From: Hydrogenophaga palleronii NBRC 102513
GTDB taxonomy: Bacteria; Pseudomonadota; Gammaproteobacteria; Burkholderiales; Burkholderiaceae_C
DNA: 47,024 bases
Assembly: GCF_001571225.1 (NCBI RefSeq)
Contig: NZ_BCTJ01000030.1
Coordinates: 1 to 47,024 of the forward strand
Direction: 5' to 3'
How positions within the stretch are numbered: the stretch's first letter is position 1; each line of letters opens with the position of its first letter. The position numbers and the translations under genes were made by a program. The notes below the pieces were generated by a model, which saw only the letters and a list, made by a program, of their open reading frames with translations, was not told where the DNA came from and did not search any database. Below are positions 35,926 through 44,156 of the stretch, piece by piece.

Positions 35926-36792
35926 ATGCCCCACATCGCCGTCAACCAGCTTCTCAAGACCTACCGCATCCACGAGCGCGACCCCGGTGTGCTCGGCGCG
36001 TTGCGTGCCCTGGTGCGCCCGCGCCACCGCACGGTGGAGGCGCTCAACGGCGTCTCGTTCGAACTGCAGCGCGGCGAGCTGCTCGGCTTCATCGGCCCGA
36101 ACGGCGCCGGCAAATCCACCACCATCAAGATCCTGGCCGGCATCCTGCGGCCCGATGGCGGCAGCGTGCGCATCGACGGGCTCGATCCGTTTGCCGACCG
36201 CGAACGGCACGTTGGCCGCATCGGTGTGGTGTTCGGCCAGCGCACCCAGCTCTGGTGGGACCTGCCGGTGGGTGATGGCTTCGCGTTGCTGCGCGACATC
36301 TACCGCGTGGACCCGGTGCGTTTCCAGCGCACGCGCGACGAGTTGGTGGCGCTGCTGCACCTGGAGCGCCTGCTCGACCAGCCGGTGCGGCAGCTCTCGC
36401 TGGGCCAGCGCATGCGCGCCGAAATCGCCGCCGCGTTGCTGCACGAGCCAGACATCCTTTTTCTCGACGAGCCCACCATCGGGCTTGATGCGCCGTCCAA
36501 GCTGGCGGTGCGCGATTTCATCCGGCGCATCAACCGCGAACGCGGCACGACGGTGCTGCTGACCACCCACGACATGCACGACATCGAGGCCCTGGCCGAG
36601 CGCGTGATCGTGATCGGCCATGGGCGCGTGCTGGCCGACTGCGCAGTGCCGGCCCTGCGCGAGCAGGTGGTGGCGGCACGGCGCCTGAACGAAGACCTGC
36701 CCGAAGACGCAGAAGATGCGGAAGACGAGGGCATGACCATCGAAGCCGTGATCGCGCGTTTCTACGCCATGCACGGCGCGTCCGAGGCCTGA
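35926..36792 (+). CDS. ABC transporter ATP-binding protein (ABC-2/Drr-like exporter)
   Basis: 288-residue ATPase: Walker A GPNGAGKST (57-65), Q-loop FGQRTQLWWDLP, signature LSLGQRMRAEIAAALLHEPD (LSLGQ instead of LSGGQ), Walker B ILFLDEPTIGLD, and H-loop TTHDMHDIE. The C-terminus has an acidic run (EDLPEDAEDAEDEG). It belongs to the group paired with two ABC2_membrane_6 (DUF990-like) permeases, thought to export lipids, drugs or multidrug substrates. The next gene starts 5 bases after the stop, so the three form one operon. Confidence 0.92.
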   Translation: MPHIAVNQLLKTYRIHERDPGVLGALRALVRPRHRTVEALNGVSFELQRGELLGFIGPNGAGKSTTIKILAGILRPDGGSVRIDGLDPFADRERHVGRIGVVFGQRTQLWWDLPVGDGFALLRDIYRVDPVRFQRTRDELVALLHLERLLDQPVRQLSLGQRMRAEIAAALLHEPDILFLDEPTIGLDAPSKLAVRDFIRRINRERGTTVLLTTHDMHDIEALAERVIVIGHGRVLADCAVPALREQVVAARRLNEDLPEDAEDAEDEGMTIEAVIARFYAMHGASEA

Positions 36793-36797
36793 GTGCC

Positions 36798-37637
36798 ATG
36801 AGCCCGCGCGCCCTCGTGCGCCCCTATGCCGCGGCGTTTGCCTCGCGCTTCCTGCAAATGCTGCAGTACCGCACGGCGGCCTACGCGGGCTTTGTCACGC
36901 AATGCTGGTGGGGCGGCATCAAGGTCATGGTGCTGGCCGCCTTCTACGGCAGCGCGGCCGGCGCCGCCGGTGCCCCGCTCTCGCTCGCGCAGGTCATCAC
37001 CTACACCTGGCTCGCACAAGGCCTGCTCGCCCTGTTGCCCTGGATGGGCGACCCCGAGGTGGCCCAGGCCGTGCGCAGCGGCTCCGTGGCCTACGACCGC
37101 TTGCGGCCGGTGGACGCCTACACGCTGTGGTTCGTGCGTTCGGCCGGCTGGATCGCCGCGCGCGTGCTGCCTCGCGTCCTGCTGATGCTGGCCTTTGCGG
37201 GCATCGCCCTGCCGCTGGCCGGGTTGGGCGACTGGGCCTGGCAGGCGCCCGCCAGCCTGGCCGCCGGGCTGGCCTTCGCCGTCTCCCTGCTGCTCGCGCT
37301 GCTGCTGTCCACCGCGTTCGTGATGCTGCTCAACATCGCCACCACCGCGGCGCTGAACGAACGTGGCATCAACACCCTGGCCGGGCCGGCGGTGGTGGTG
37401 CTGTCGGGCAACCTGCTGCCGCTGCCACTGCTGCCCGACGCCTGGCAGACGCTGTTGCTGCTGCAGCCGCTGGCCGGCGTGATGGACATCCCGGCGCGCA
37501 TCTACTTCGGCCAGCTCGCCGGCACACAGGCCCTCGTCGGGCTCGCACTGCAGTGCCTGTGGACCGTGCTGCTGGTGCTGCTGGGCCGGGTCGCCATGGG
37601 GCGCACCATGCGCCGGCTCGAGGTGCAAGGCGGATGA
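36798..37637 (+). CDS. ABC-2 type permease, first subunit
   Basis: 279-residue membrane protein with six predicted helices: FASRFLQMLQYRTAAYAGFVTQCWWGG at the start, TYTWLAQGLLALLPWMGDPEV, then an amphipathic YDRLRPVDAYTLWFVRSAGWIAAR, and four more helices. The YDRLRPV element is characteristic of these DUF990-type permeases. It overlaps the next gene by four bases (ATGA), which implies translational coupling. Confidence 0.87.
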   Translation: MSPRALVRPYAAAFASRFLQMLQYRTAAYAGFVTQCWWGGIKVMVLAAFYGSAAGAAGAPLSLAQVITYTWLAQGLLALLPWMGDPEVAQAVRSGSVAYDRLRPVDAYTLWFVRSAGWIAARVLPRVLLMLAFAGIALPLAGLGDWAWQAPASLAAGLAFAVSLLLALLLSTAFVMLLNIATTAALNERGINTLAGPAVVVLSGNLLPLPLLPDAWQTLLLLQPLAGVMDIPARIYFGQLAGTQALVGLALQCLWTVLLVLLGRVAMGRTMRRLEVQGG

Positions 37638-38446
37638 AGCCCATGGGTTCATTGGCCTTGTTCAGCCGCCTCGTGGGTGCCTCCCTGAGCGGCCAGGCGC
37701 GTTACCCGGCATCGGCGCTGATGCTCACGCTGGGCCAGTTCCTGGCCACCGGCATCGAGGTGGTGGCGGTCTGGGCGCTGTTCCACCGCTTCGGCGATGT
37801 GCAGGGTTGGCGCATCGGTGAGGTGGCGCTCTTCTATGGCCTGGTGAATTGCATGTTCGCCATCGCCGATGCGCTCGGGCGCGGTTTCGACGTGCTGGGC
37901 TCGGAGTTCCTGCGCACCGGCGCCTTCGACCGCCTGCTGCTGCGGCCGCGCCCGCTGGCGCTGCAGTTGATGGGCCACGACTTGCGCATCAGCCGCCTCG
38001 GGCGTCTGCTGCAGGGCCTGCTGGTGCTGGCCTTCGCCACCACGCAGGCGGGCATCACCTGGACACCCGCGGCCGTGGCCGTCGCGCTGCTGGCGATTGC
38101 GGGCGGCGTGGCCCTGTTCCTCGGCATCCTGGTGCTGCAGGGCACCTTGTCGTTCTGGACCGTGGAAAGCCTGGAGATCGCCAATGTGCTCACCTACGGC
38201 GGCGTGCAGGCGGCGCAATACCCGCTGGCCTTGTACGCACGCTGGTTCCGGGCCGTGCTCACCTTCGCCGTGCCGCTGGCCTGCGTGGCCTACTACCCGG
38301 CGCTGGTGATCCTGGGCAAACCCGACCCGCTCGGCGCGCCCGACTGGCTCGGCATGGTGTCGCCCCTGGCGGGCTTCGCCTTCCTGGCCGCGGCGTTCAG
38401 CGCCTGGCGCCTGGGGCTGCGGCACTACGCCTCAACAGGCAGTTGA
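37634..38446 (+). CDS. ABC-2 type permease, second subunit
   Basis: 270-residue partner of the preceding permease, also with six helices and the related element FLRTGAFDRLLLRPRPLALQL (about residues 95-115), followed by SFWTVESLEIANVLTYGGVQAAQYPLALYARWFRAVLTFAVPLACVAYYP, a motif typical of the second subunit of this pair. Start ATG 37634 overlaps the previous stop. Together with the ATPase it makes a complete three-gene exporter; no cargo gene other than the radical SAM upstream is visible. Confidence 0.88.
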   Translation: MKPMGSLALFSRLVGASLSGQARYPASALMLTLGQFLATGIEVVAVWALFHRFGDVQGWRIGEVALFYGLVNCMFAIADALGRGFDVLGSEFLRTGAFDRLLLRPRPLALQLMGHDLRISRLGRLLQGLLVLAFATTQAGITWTPAAVAVALLAIAGGVALFLGILVLQGTLSFWTVESLEIANVLTYGGVQAAQYPLALYARWFRAVLTFAVPLACVAYYPALVILGKPDPLGAPDWLGMVSPLAGFAFLAAAFSAWRLGLRHYASTGS

Positions 38447-38449
38447 CGA

Positions 38450-38787
38450 GCCCCGCTCTGCCGATCAAACTGGCGCCGTCGATCTCGATCCAGGCCATCA
38501 GGTGGCGGTTGCGCGAGCACAGACCATAACGTCGGCAAACCGATCATCATGCGTTCAATCTGACGGTGCACGGCTTTAGCGACAAGCGCTCAACGAATAG
38601 ATATCTCACCTCCACCGAATCCGGCGCAACAGTTGCCTTCACGGTCACGCCGCGGGAGCCAGACAGCGCGCAGGCCAGCGTTAAACGTCCCCCTTCCAGT
38701 TGCGCTGCATCGCCCCGGTGAACTGGTAAGCCCTGAACAACCTCGGTAACTTCAGACAGTGCGCGAGCACCCGGCACCGTACGTGGG
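38450..38787 (-). other. Intergenic stretch with possible gene remnant
   Basis: About 340 bases between the convergent permease and FrnE genes. On the minus strand a stop-free run ending at 38547 reads protein-like (GGRLTLACALSGSRGVTVKATVAPDSVEVRYLFVERLS), and after two stop codons the same frame again looks protein-like (RYGLCSRNRHLMAWIEIDGASLIGR). No start codon with a ribosome-binding site is present. I read this as decayed coding sequence, with low certainty. Confidence 0.3.
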
Positions 38788-39459
38788 TCAGCCTGCCTCT
38801 GCAATCTGCCGCAGCGCCTGCGCAAACACCTCGGCCGGCTGGCCACCGGAAATCAGGTGGCGGTCGTTGATGATGACGGCCGGCACCGAGCGGATGCCCT
38901 GGCTTTGGTAGAAGGCTTCGCGCTCGCGCACCTCGGCGGCAAACTCGTCGCTGGCCAGAATGGCGGCGGCGCGCGCTTCGTCCAGCCCCACCTCGCGCAC
39001 ACAGGCCAGCAGCACGTCGTGGTGGCCCATGGCTTCCGAGCGTGTGTGGCAGGCGGCGAGCAAGGCTTTCTTCAGCGCTGTTTGCTGGCCGGGCGCGCCG
39101 TCCTTGTCGGCCCAGTGCAGCAGGCGGTGCGCGTCAAAGGTGTTCCACACACGGCCCCGGCCTTCGGGGTTGAAGGCAAAGCCGACTTCGGCACCACGCG
39201 CGCGGATGGTGTTGCGGATCTGCGCCTGCTGCTCGGGCGTGGAGACGTACTTCTCGGCCAGATGTTCGCCCACGTCCTGTCCTTCGGCGCCCATCTGCGG
39301 GTTGAGTTCAAACGGCTGAAAATGCATGTCGGCCGACACCTCGGCCTTGAGAGACTGCAGCGCCTCTTCGAGCGCACCCAGGCCCACGGCGCACCAGGGA
39401 CAGGAGACGTCGGACACAAAATCGATCTTGAGCGAAGTGGGGGTGGTGGGGGTATTCAT
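38788..39459 (-). CDS. DsbA-family oxidoreductase (FrnE-like)
   Basis: A cytoplasmic thioredoxin-fold protein of 223 residues with the active-site motif SCPWC (C20, C23) in FVSDVSCPWCAVGLGALE, FQPFELNPQM, an inserted helical domain with RVWNTFDAHRLLHWA, and the cis-proline region GIRSVPAVIINDRHLISGGQPAEVF. No signal peptide, as expected for the FrnE group, which takes part in oxidative-stress thiol exchange or isomerisation. ATG at 39459; one at 39468 is also possible. It is divergent from aroE. Confidence 0.9.
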   Translation of the reverse strand: MNTPTTPTSLKIDFVSDVSCPWCAVGLGALEEALQSLKAEVSADMHFQPFELNPQMGAEGQDVGEHLAEKYVSTPEQQAQIRNTIRARGAEVGFAFNPEGRGRVWNTFDAHRLLHWADKDGAPGQQTALKKALLAACHTRSEAMGHHDVLLACVREVGLDEARAAAILASDEFAAEVREREAFYQSQGIRSVPAVIINDRHLISGGQPAEVFAQALRQIAEAG

Positions 39460-39571
39460 GCCCGCCATGGTAGGCCCCGGCGCTTGTCCACGGGCCGGCC
39501 AGGGGCTTGCTGCGCGACAATGCGGCACCTTGTGCGCTGATGTGCGCACGCCGACACCGCCATTCTTTTCC

Positions 39572-40396
39572 ATGACCGACCGTTACGCCGTTCTCGGCCA
39601 CCCCATTGGCCACAGCAAGTCGCCCCTGATCCACAGCCTGTTTGCGCAGGCGACGGCGCAGGACATCGTCTACACCGCCATCGAGCCCGCGCTGGACGGT
39701 TTCGCCGACGCGGTGCGGGCCTTTCGCGACAGCGGCGGGCGCGGCATCAACGTCACCCTGCCCTTCAAGCTGCAGGCCTTCGAGATCGCCAGCGCACCGA
39801 GCGAGCGCGCCCGCCTGGCCGGTGCGGCCAACTGCCTGCGGTTCGGCGACGGCGGCCTGATCGAGGCCGACAACTTCGACGGCGTTGGCCTGGTGCGCGA
39901 CCTGCAACACAACCTGGCCGCCCCGCTCGCCGGCAAACGTGTGCTGCTGCTGGGCGCCGGCGGCGCCACGCGTGGCGCGCTGCTGCCGATCACAGCCGAA
40001 CAGCCGCAACTGCTGGCGGTGGCCAACCGCACGGCGGACAAGGCGCACGCATTGCGGCGCGACTTCGCGGCCCACGCAGCCCTGCAGACCAGCGGCTACG
40101 CCGAGCTGGCCGGCCAGTCTTTCGACGTGGTGATCAACGCCACCTCCAGCGGCCTGTCGCAAGACACCCTGCCCTTGCCCGACGGCCTGTTTGCGCCCGG
40201 CGCATTGGCCTACGAAATGGTGTACGGCAAAGGCCTCACGCCGTTCCTGCGCCAGGCGCAGGCCGCTGGCGTCCAGCGCGTGGCCGACGGTGTGGGCATG
40301 CTGGTCGAGCAGGCGGCCGAGGCCTTTCAGTGGTGGCGCGGCATGCGCCCCGACACCGCAGCGGCGTTGCAACGGCTGACCGTGCCACTGGTTTAA
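39572..40396 (+). CDS. aroE: Shikimate dehydrogenase
   Basis: NADPH-dependent reduction of 3-dehydroshikimate to shikimate. 274 residues with the substrate motif GHPIGHSKSPLIH (9-21), the catalytic lysine in NVTLPFKLQAFE, the dinucleotide loop LLGAGGATRGALL, and AYEMVYGKGLTPFL near the end. The ATG at 39572 gives a standard N-terminus (TDRYAVLGHPIG). The next gene, aroQ, carries out the preceding reaction of the same pathway, 42 bases downstream on the same strand. Confidence 0.96.
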   Translation: MTDRYAVLGHPIGHSKSPLIHSLFAQATAQDIVYTAIEPALDGFADAVRAFRDSGGRGINVTLPFKLQAFEIASAPSERARLAGAANCLRFGDGGLIEADNFDGVGLVRDLQHNLAAPLAGKRVLLLGAGGATRGALLPITAEQPQLLAVANRTADKAHALRRDFAAHAALQTSGYAELAGQSFDVVINATSSGLSQDTLPLPDGLFAPGALAYEMVYGKGLTPFLRQAQAAGVQRVADGVGMLVEQAAEAFQWWRGMRPDTAAALQRLTVPLV

Positions 40397-40438
40397 TCAG
40401 TACCCGCATTCCCCCTCAAAGATCCGAGACCGACCACC

Positions 40439-40906
40439 ATGTCCACCCTGCTGCTGCTCAACGGCCCCAACCTCAACCTGCTCGGCACGCGCGAACCCGG
40501 CGTCTACGGTGCCACCACACTGGCCGACGTGGAAGCGCAGGCGCTGGCCACCGCGCAGCGCCTGGGTTTCGGGCTGGAGGCCTTCCAGAGCAACCACGAG
40601 GGTGCGCTGATCGACAAGATCCACGAAGCCGGCCGCCGCCACAAGGCGGGCGAACTGGCCGGCGTGGTGTTCAACCCGGGTGCGTTCACCCACACTTCGG
40701 TGGCGCTGTTCGACGCCATCGGCGGCGTGAAACCGCTGCCGGTGATCGAGATCCACATCAGCAACGTGCACGCGCGCGAAGCCTTCCGCCACCACTCCTA
40801 CATCTCGCCGGCGGCGGCGGGCATCGTGATCGGCTTCGGCACCGAGGGCTACACACTGGCCATCGAGGGCCTGGTGCGCAAGATCAAGGCCGCTCACCCG
40901 GCCTGA
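40439..40906 (+). CDS. aroQ: Type II 3-dehydroquinate dehydratase
   Basis: Converts 3-dehydroquinate to 3-dehydroshikimate. 155 residues, the usual size of the dodecameric type II enzyme. Seen: [20 protein letters not shown] with the catalytic arginine and tyrosine in the flexible lid, [30 protein letters not shown] with the proton-donor histidine region, and [14 protein letters not shown]. It forms an operon with aroE. Confidence 0.97.
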   Translation: MSTLLLLNGPNLNLLGTREPGVYGATTLADVEAQALATAQRLGFGLEAFQSNHEGALIDKIHEAGRRHKAGELAGVVFNPGAFTHTSVALFDAIGGVKPLPVIEIHISNVHAREAFRHHSYISPAAAGIVIGFGTEGYTLAIEGLVRKIKAAHPA

Positions 40907-40923
40907 CCGCTGCAACGCCGGGC

Positions 40924-41628
40924 TCAGGCGCCCGGCCGTTCCTCTTCCACGCCGATGATGGCGGCGGTGCGGCGGTAGTGCTCCGTCAGGCACTGCACGG
41001 CCAGATCGGCATCACCGGCCATCGCGGCCTCGGCGATCGCACGGTGTTCGTCCCCCTCCTGGCGGCGACCCTTGTTCACCCGCAGCGCCAGCATGCGGTA
41101 GCGGTGCGCATGGTCGTACAGCTGTGAGCAAAAGTCCGTGATGTAGGCACTGGTGCACTGCGACAGCAAGGTCATGTGAAAGCGCCTGTGCAGTTGCTCC
41201 CATTGCGGGTTCTCGTCCACGGCATCGCCGTCCTGGCCCACGCTGAGAAAGCGCGGCTCTTTTGACAGACGGTGCAGCGCGAGCACCACGGCGTCTTCCC
41301 ATGCATCGGTGCGGTGCTCGATCGAATCGCGCAGCGCCGTGCCCTCTGCCCAGATGCGCGCCTTCAACAGCTGCAGGTGTTGCTGCGGATCGGCTGCCAC
41401 CACGTGAAAGCCGCGTTGCTCACGGTGCTCCACCCAACCTTCGGCCGCCAGCCGGTTCAAGGCTTCGCGCAGCGGGCTCGGGCCAAGCGCGTACTGCCGC
41501 TTGAGCGTTTCGATCACGAGTTTGGCGCCCGGCGGAATGCGCGCAAACACGATGTCTTGCCGCAGGCGCTCGTAAGCCTCGGCGATGTCGGTGGTTCCGC
41601 GGTCGAGAAGATCAGTCGTTTTTGTCAT
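40924..41628 (-). CDS. GntR-family regulator (FadR/FCD type)
   Basis: 234 residues. Winged helix-turn-helix at about 20-80 (AYERLRQDIVFARIPPGAKLVIETLKRQYALGPSPLREALNRLAAEGWVEHREQRGFHV) and an FCD ligand domain at about 90-220 with histidines in HRRFHMTLL and DEHRAIAEAAMAGD that may hold a metal. FCD regulators usually repress catabolic genes until a carboxylate ligand binds. Start ATG 41628; the frame is open to 41664. It is divergent from the dioxygenase, with repeated TATCGA boxes in the 90-base gap, so it most likely represses itself and the cassette. Confidence 0.9.
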   Translation of the reverse strand: MTKTTDLLDRGTTDIAEAYERLRQDIVFARIPPGAKLVIETLKRQYALGPSPLREALNRLAAEGWVEHREQRGFHVVAADPQQHLQLLKARIWAEGTALRDSIEHRTDAWEDAVVLALHRLSKEPRFLSVGQDGDAVDENPQWEQLHRRFHMTLLSQCTSAYITDFCSQLYDHAHRYRMLALRVNKGRRQEGDEHRAIAEAAMAGDADLAVQCLTEHYRRTAAIIGVEEERPGA

Positions 41629-41640
41629 GGTTTTCACTAT

Positions 41641-41720
41641 TTTATCGATACACCGTTGACACATTGGATTTTATCGACAAAATATCGACGAAACCCAGAC
41701 CTCATCAACCTTATCGATAT
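41641..41720. promoter_or_regulatory. Divergent promoter with repeated TATCGA boxes
   Basis: Four TATCGA-type elements: TTTATCGATA (41641-41650), TTATCGAC (41671-41678), ATATCGAC (41682-41689), and TTATCGATAT (41711-41720, which reaches into the dioxygenase start codon). A plausible sigma-70 promoter for the rightward genes is TTGACA (41656-41661) with CAAAAT 16 bases on (41678-41683), lying between and over the boxes. This layout suits repression by the adjacent GntR protein. No clear ribosome-binding site precedes the ATG at 41719. Confidence 0.65.
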
Positions 41721-42579
41721 GTCTATCTCCAAAGACAACATTACCGACAAAGTCATCGACGAATACCAGTTCAGCGGTGAAAGAGAACAGGTGCTGGTGC
41801 ATGGCTTGATCCGCCACCTGCACGCCTACGCAAGGGAAGTCGGCCTGACGCACAGCGAGTGGCGCGCAGGGCTGACCTTCTTGACGAAAGCGGCCCAGTT
41901 CACGGACGAAGGACGCAACGAGTTCAGCCTGTTGTCCGACGTGATGGGCTTGTCGTCCCTGGTGGATTTACTGGCCAGCCCCCCGCGCGCCACGCCCGGC
42001 AGCGTGCTGGGGCCCTTCCATGTGCACGACTCGCTGGAGCAACCGAATGGCGTCGACCTGAAGGGCGAGCAGCCCGGCACGCCGACGGTGTTTGAAGGCG
42101 TTGTGCGCAGTGCCGACGGCGAGCCCCTGGAAGCGCTGCTGGATTTCTGGCAGAACGCGGACAACGCGCTCTATCCCAAGATGGATGCCACGCAGGATTA
42201 CCACAACCTGCGCTGCAAACTGCGCACCGGCCCGGATGGACGCTTCCGCTTTCGCACTCTGCTGCCCAAGCCTTACGGCATTCCAGACGACGGCCCCGTG
42301 GGCGATCTCGTGCGCGCGGCCCAGCGGCACTGCATGCGGCCCGCCCACTTCCACGTCATCGTCAGCGCCGACGGCTATCGGCCGGTGACCACCGAGGTGT
42401 TCTTCGCCGGCGACCCCTACATCGACTCCGATGCGGTCTTCGGGGTGCGCGATGCGCTGGTTACCCAGGTCGAGAACGTGCCCGATCCGGCGCAGGCCCT
42501 TGATGCGGGCATGCCGACGCCGTTCAGCCGCGTCCGCTTCGACTTCCAGCTGGTGGCGCTGAGCGCACCCCAGGCCTGA
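41719..42579 (+). CDS. Intradiol ring-cleavage dioxygenase (hydroxyquinol/catechol 1,2-dioxygenase family)
   Basis: 286 residues. Non-haem Fe(III) enzyme that opens catechol-type rings between the two hydroxyls. Seen: the alpha-helical N-terminal dimer domain (LIRHLHAYAREVGLTHSEWRAGLTFLT, FSLLSDVMGLSSLVDLL), GSVLGPFHV, and the four iron ligands Y152 (LYP), Y186 (KPYGIP), H210 and H212 (RPAHFH). The N-terminal domain and the RPAHFH spacing are as in hydroxyquinol 1,2-dioxygenase (PF04444 type), but the true substrate is unproven. First gene of a rightward set followed by an FAH-family hydrolase and a nitroreductase. Confidence 0.87.
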   Translation: MSISKDNITDKVIDEYQFSGEREQVLVHGLIRHLHAYAREVGLTHSEWRAGLTFLTKAAQFTDEGRNEFSLLSDVMGLSSLVDLLASPPRATPGSVLGPFHVHDSLEQPNGVDLKGEQPGTPTVFEGVVRSADGEPLEALLDFWQNADNALYPKMDATQDYHNLRCKLRTGPDGRFRFRTLLPKPYGIPDDGPVGDLVRAAQRHCMRPAHFHVIVSADGYRPVTTEVFFAGDPYIDSDAVFGVRDALVTQVENVPDPAQALDAGMPTPFSRVRFDFQLVALSAPQA

Positions 42580-42620
42580 GCCACCAGCCGCTTCTTTCCT
42601 CCTCCACCACAGGACCTTTC

Positions 42621-43511
42621 ATGAAGTTCATTTCGTTCGAGGCGGACCGCAGCGTCGGCACCGGCATCGTCCACCCCACCAACCCCGCGCTGTTCACACG
42701 GGTCGAGACCCTGGACGCCGAGGCGCCCGCCTCGTTGATGACCTTGATCGCCCAAGGCCCGGCCGCAGTGGGGCGATTGGGCCAGCGCGCAAGCGAAGCC
42801 GCCGAGCGCGGCCGGGCCGGATGGGAAGACCTGAGCAGCGTACGCCTGCTGCCCGTCATTGCACAGCCACCCAAGATCGTCTGTGTCGGCCTCAACTACG
42901 CCGAGCACGCCAAGGAAGGCGGGAACGCCAGGCCGGAGTACCCGAGCTTCTTCATGCGCGGCGCCACGTCGCTGATCGCGCACGAAGCGGCGCTGATCCG
43001 CCCGCCGGTGTCGGACAAGCTCGACTTCGAAGCCGAGCTGGCGGTGGTGATCGGCCAGCGCGTGCACCGCGCCACCGTGGACAACGCGCTTGACGCGGTA
43101 GCGGGCTACGCCTGCTTCAACGACGGCACGCTGCGCGACTACCAGCGCAAGACCGCGCAATGGACCATCGGCAAAAACTTCGACGGCACCGGCGCCTTCG
43201 GCCCGTGGCTGGTCACGCCGGACGAGTTGCCCGCTGGCGCCCGTGGCTTGTCCATCGTCTCGCGCCTCAACGGCAAGGTCATGCAGAGCTCCACCACGGC
43301 CGACATGCTGTGGTCGGTTGCCGAACTGATCGCCATCGTCTCCGAATGCATGACGCTGGAGCCTGGCGATGTCATCGCCACCGGCACGCCGTCGGGTGTG
43401 GGCTACGCGAGGACGCCGCCGGTGTTCATGCGCGATGGCGATGTGATCGAAATCGAGATCGAAGGCATTGGCTGCCTGCGCAACCCCGTTCGCGACGAGG
43501 CCACCGCGTGA
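42621..43511 (+). CDS. Fumarylacetoacetate hydrolase family protein
   Basis: 296 residues. FAH-fold enzymes cleave C-C bonds or decarboxylate/isomerise oxo-acids with a divalent cation. Seen: PPKIVCVGLNYAEHAKEGG, then the metal ligands in DFEAELAVVIG, FNDGTLRDYQRKTAQWTIGKNFDGTGAFGPWLVT, and the final VIATGTPSGVGYAR. The residues around the metal follow the HpcE/YcgM-type subgroup (acylpyruvase, oxo-diene-dioate isomerase). AGGA lies 9 bases before the ATG at 42621. In this cassette it may process the ring-cleavage product, an inference from position. Confidence 0.88.
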   Translation: MKFISFEADRSVGTGIVHPTNPALFTRVETLDAEAPASLMTLIAQGPAAVGRLGQRASEAAERGRAGWEDLSSVRLLPVIAQPPKIVCVGLNYAEHAKEGGNARPEYPSFFMRGATSLIAHEAALIRPPVSDKLDFEAELAVVIGQRVHRATVDNALDAVAGYACFNDGTLRDYQRKTAQWTIGKNFDGTGAFGPWLVTPDELPAGARGLSIVSRLNGKVMQSSTTADMLWSVAELIAIVSECMTLEPGDVIATGTPSGVGYARTPPVFMRDGDVIEIEIEGIGCLRNPVRDEATA

Positions 43512-44080
43512 GCCTGGCCGCCATTTTTGACGACGCCCGGTCCTACGCCCGCTTTCGGGACGTGCCGGTGGACCCCGCCGTGCTGCGCGTGATCCACGAG
43601 CACATGAAGTGGGGGCCGACCTCGATGAATTGCCAGCCACTGCGCATCCGCTGGATGGTGTCGGCGCAGGCCCGTCAGGCCTTGTCGGAATGCGTGTACG
43701 AGGGCAACCGCGCCAAGGTACTTGCGGCGCCAGTGTGCGCCGTGCTCGGCATGGACCTGGCCTTCGTGCCCACCCTGGAAAAGCTGTTTCCGCACAAAAA
43801 AGATGCGGTGGCGTACTACGACGGCAAGCCCCAGCTGGTCGAGAGCACCGCACTGCGCAACAGCTCGCTGCAGGCGGCCTACCTGCTGGTGGCCGCACGC
43901 ATGGAAGGCCTGGACTGCGGACCGATGTCCGGCTTTCATCAAGCGCAGGTCGACCGCCTGTGCTGGGACGGCACCACCGTCAAAACGAACTTCCTTTGCA
44001 ACATGGGCTATGGCGACCGCCTGGAGATGCGCGAGCGCAACCTGCGGTGGTCGTTCGAGGACGTGTGCGAAGTGAGGTAG
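43508..44080 (+). CDS. Nitroreductase-family flavoprotein (RutE/malonic semialdehyde reductase-like)
   Basis: 190 residues from GTG 43508, whose first bases overlap the preceding stop (GTGA). FMN-dependent nitroreductase fold: WGPTSMNCQPLRIRWM (about 36-51, flavin contacts), a substrate loop, NSSLQAAYLLVAARMEGLDCGPMSGFHQAQVD and CNMGYGD near the end. The closest recognisable subgroup is RutE, which reduces malonic semialdehyde to 3-hydroxypropionate; a nitro- or quinone-reducing role on the aromatic substrate is the alternative. Coupled translation with the FAH gene suggests action on the same molecule. Confidence 0.82.
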   Translation: MSLAAIFDDARSYARFRDVPVDPAVLRVIHEHMKWGPTSMNCQPLRIRWMVSAQARQALSECVYEGNRAKVLAAPVCAVLGMDLAFVPTLEKLFPHKKDAVAYYDGKPQLVESTALRNSSLQAAYLLVAARMEGLDCGPMSGFHQAQVDRLCWDGTTVKTNFLCNMGYGDRLEMRERNLRWSFEDVCEVR

Positions 44081-44156
44081 AGGCCCGGTCATCGAAGCGC
44101 CTGGCCAACACAGACTGAACGACAGATTCAGCCCCATCCATCAACAGGAGACAAAC

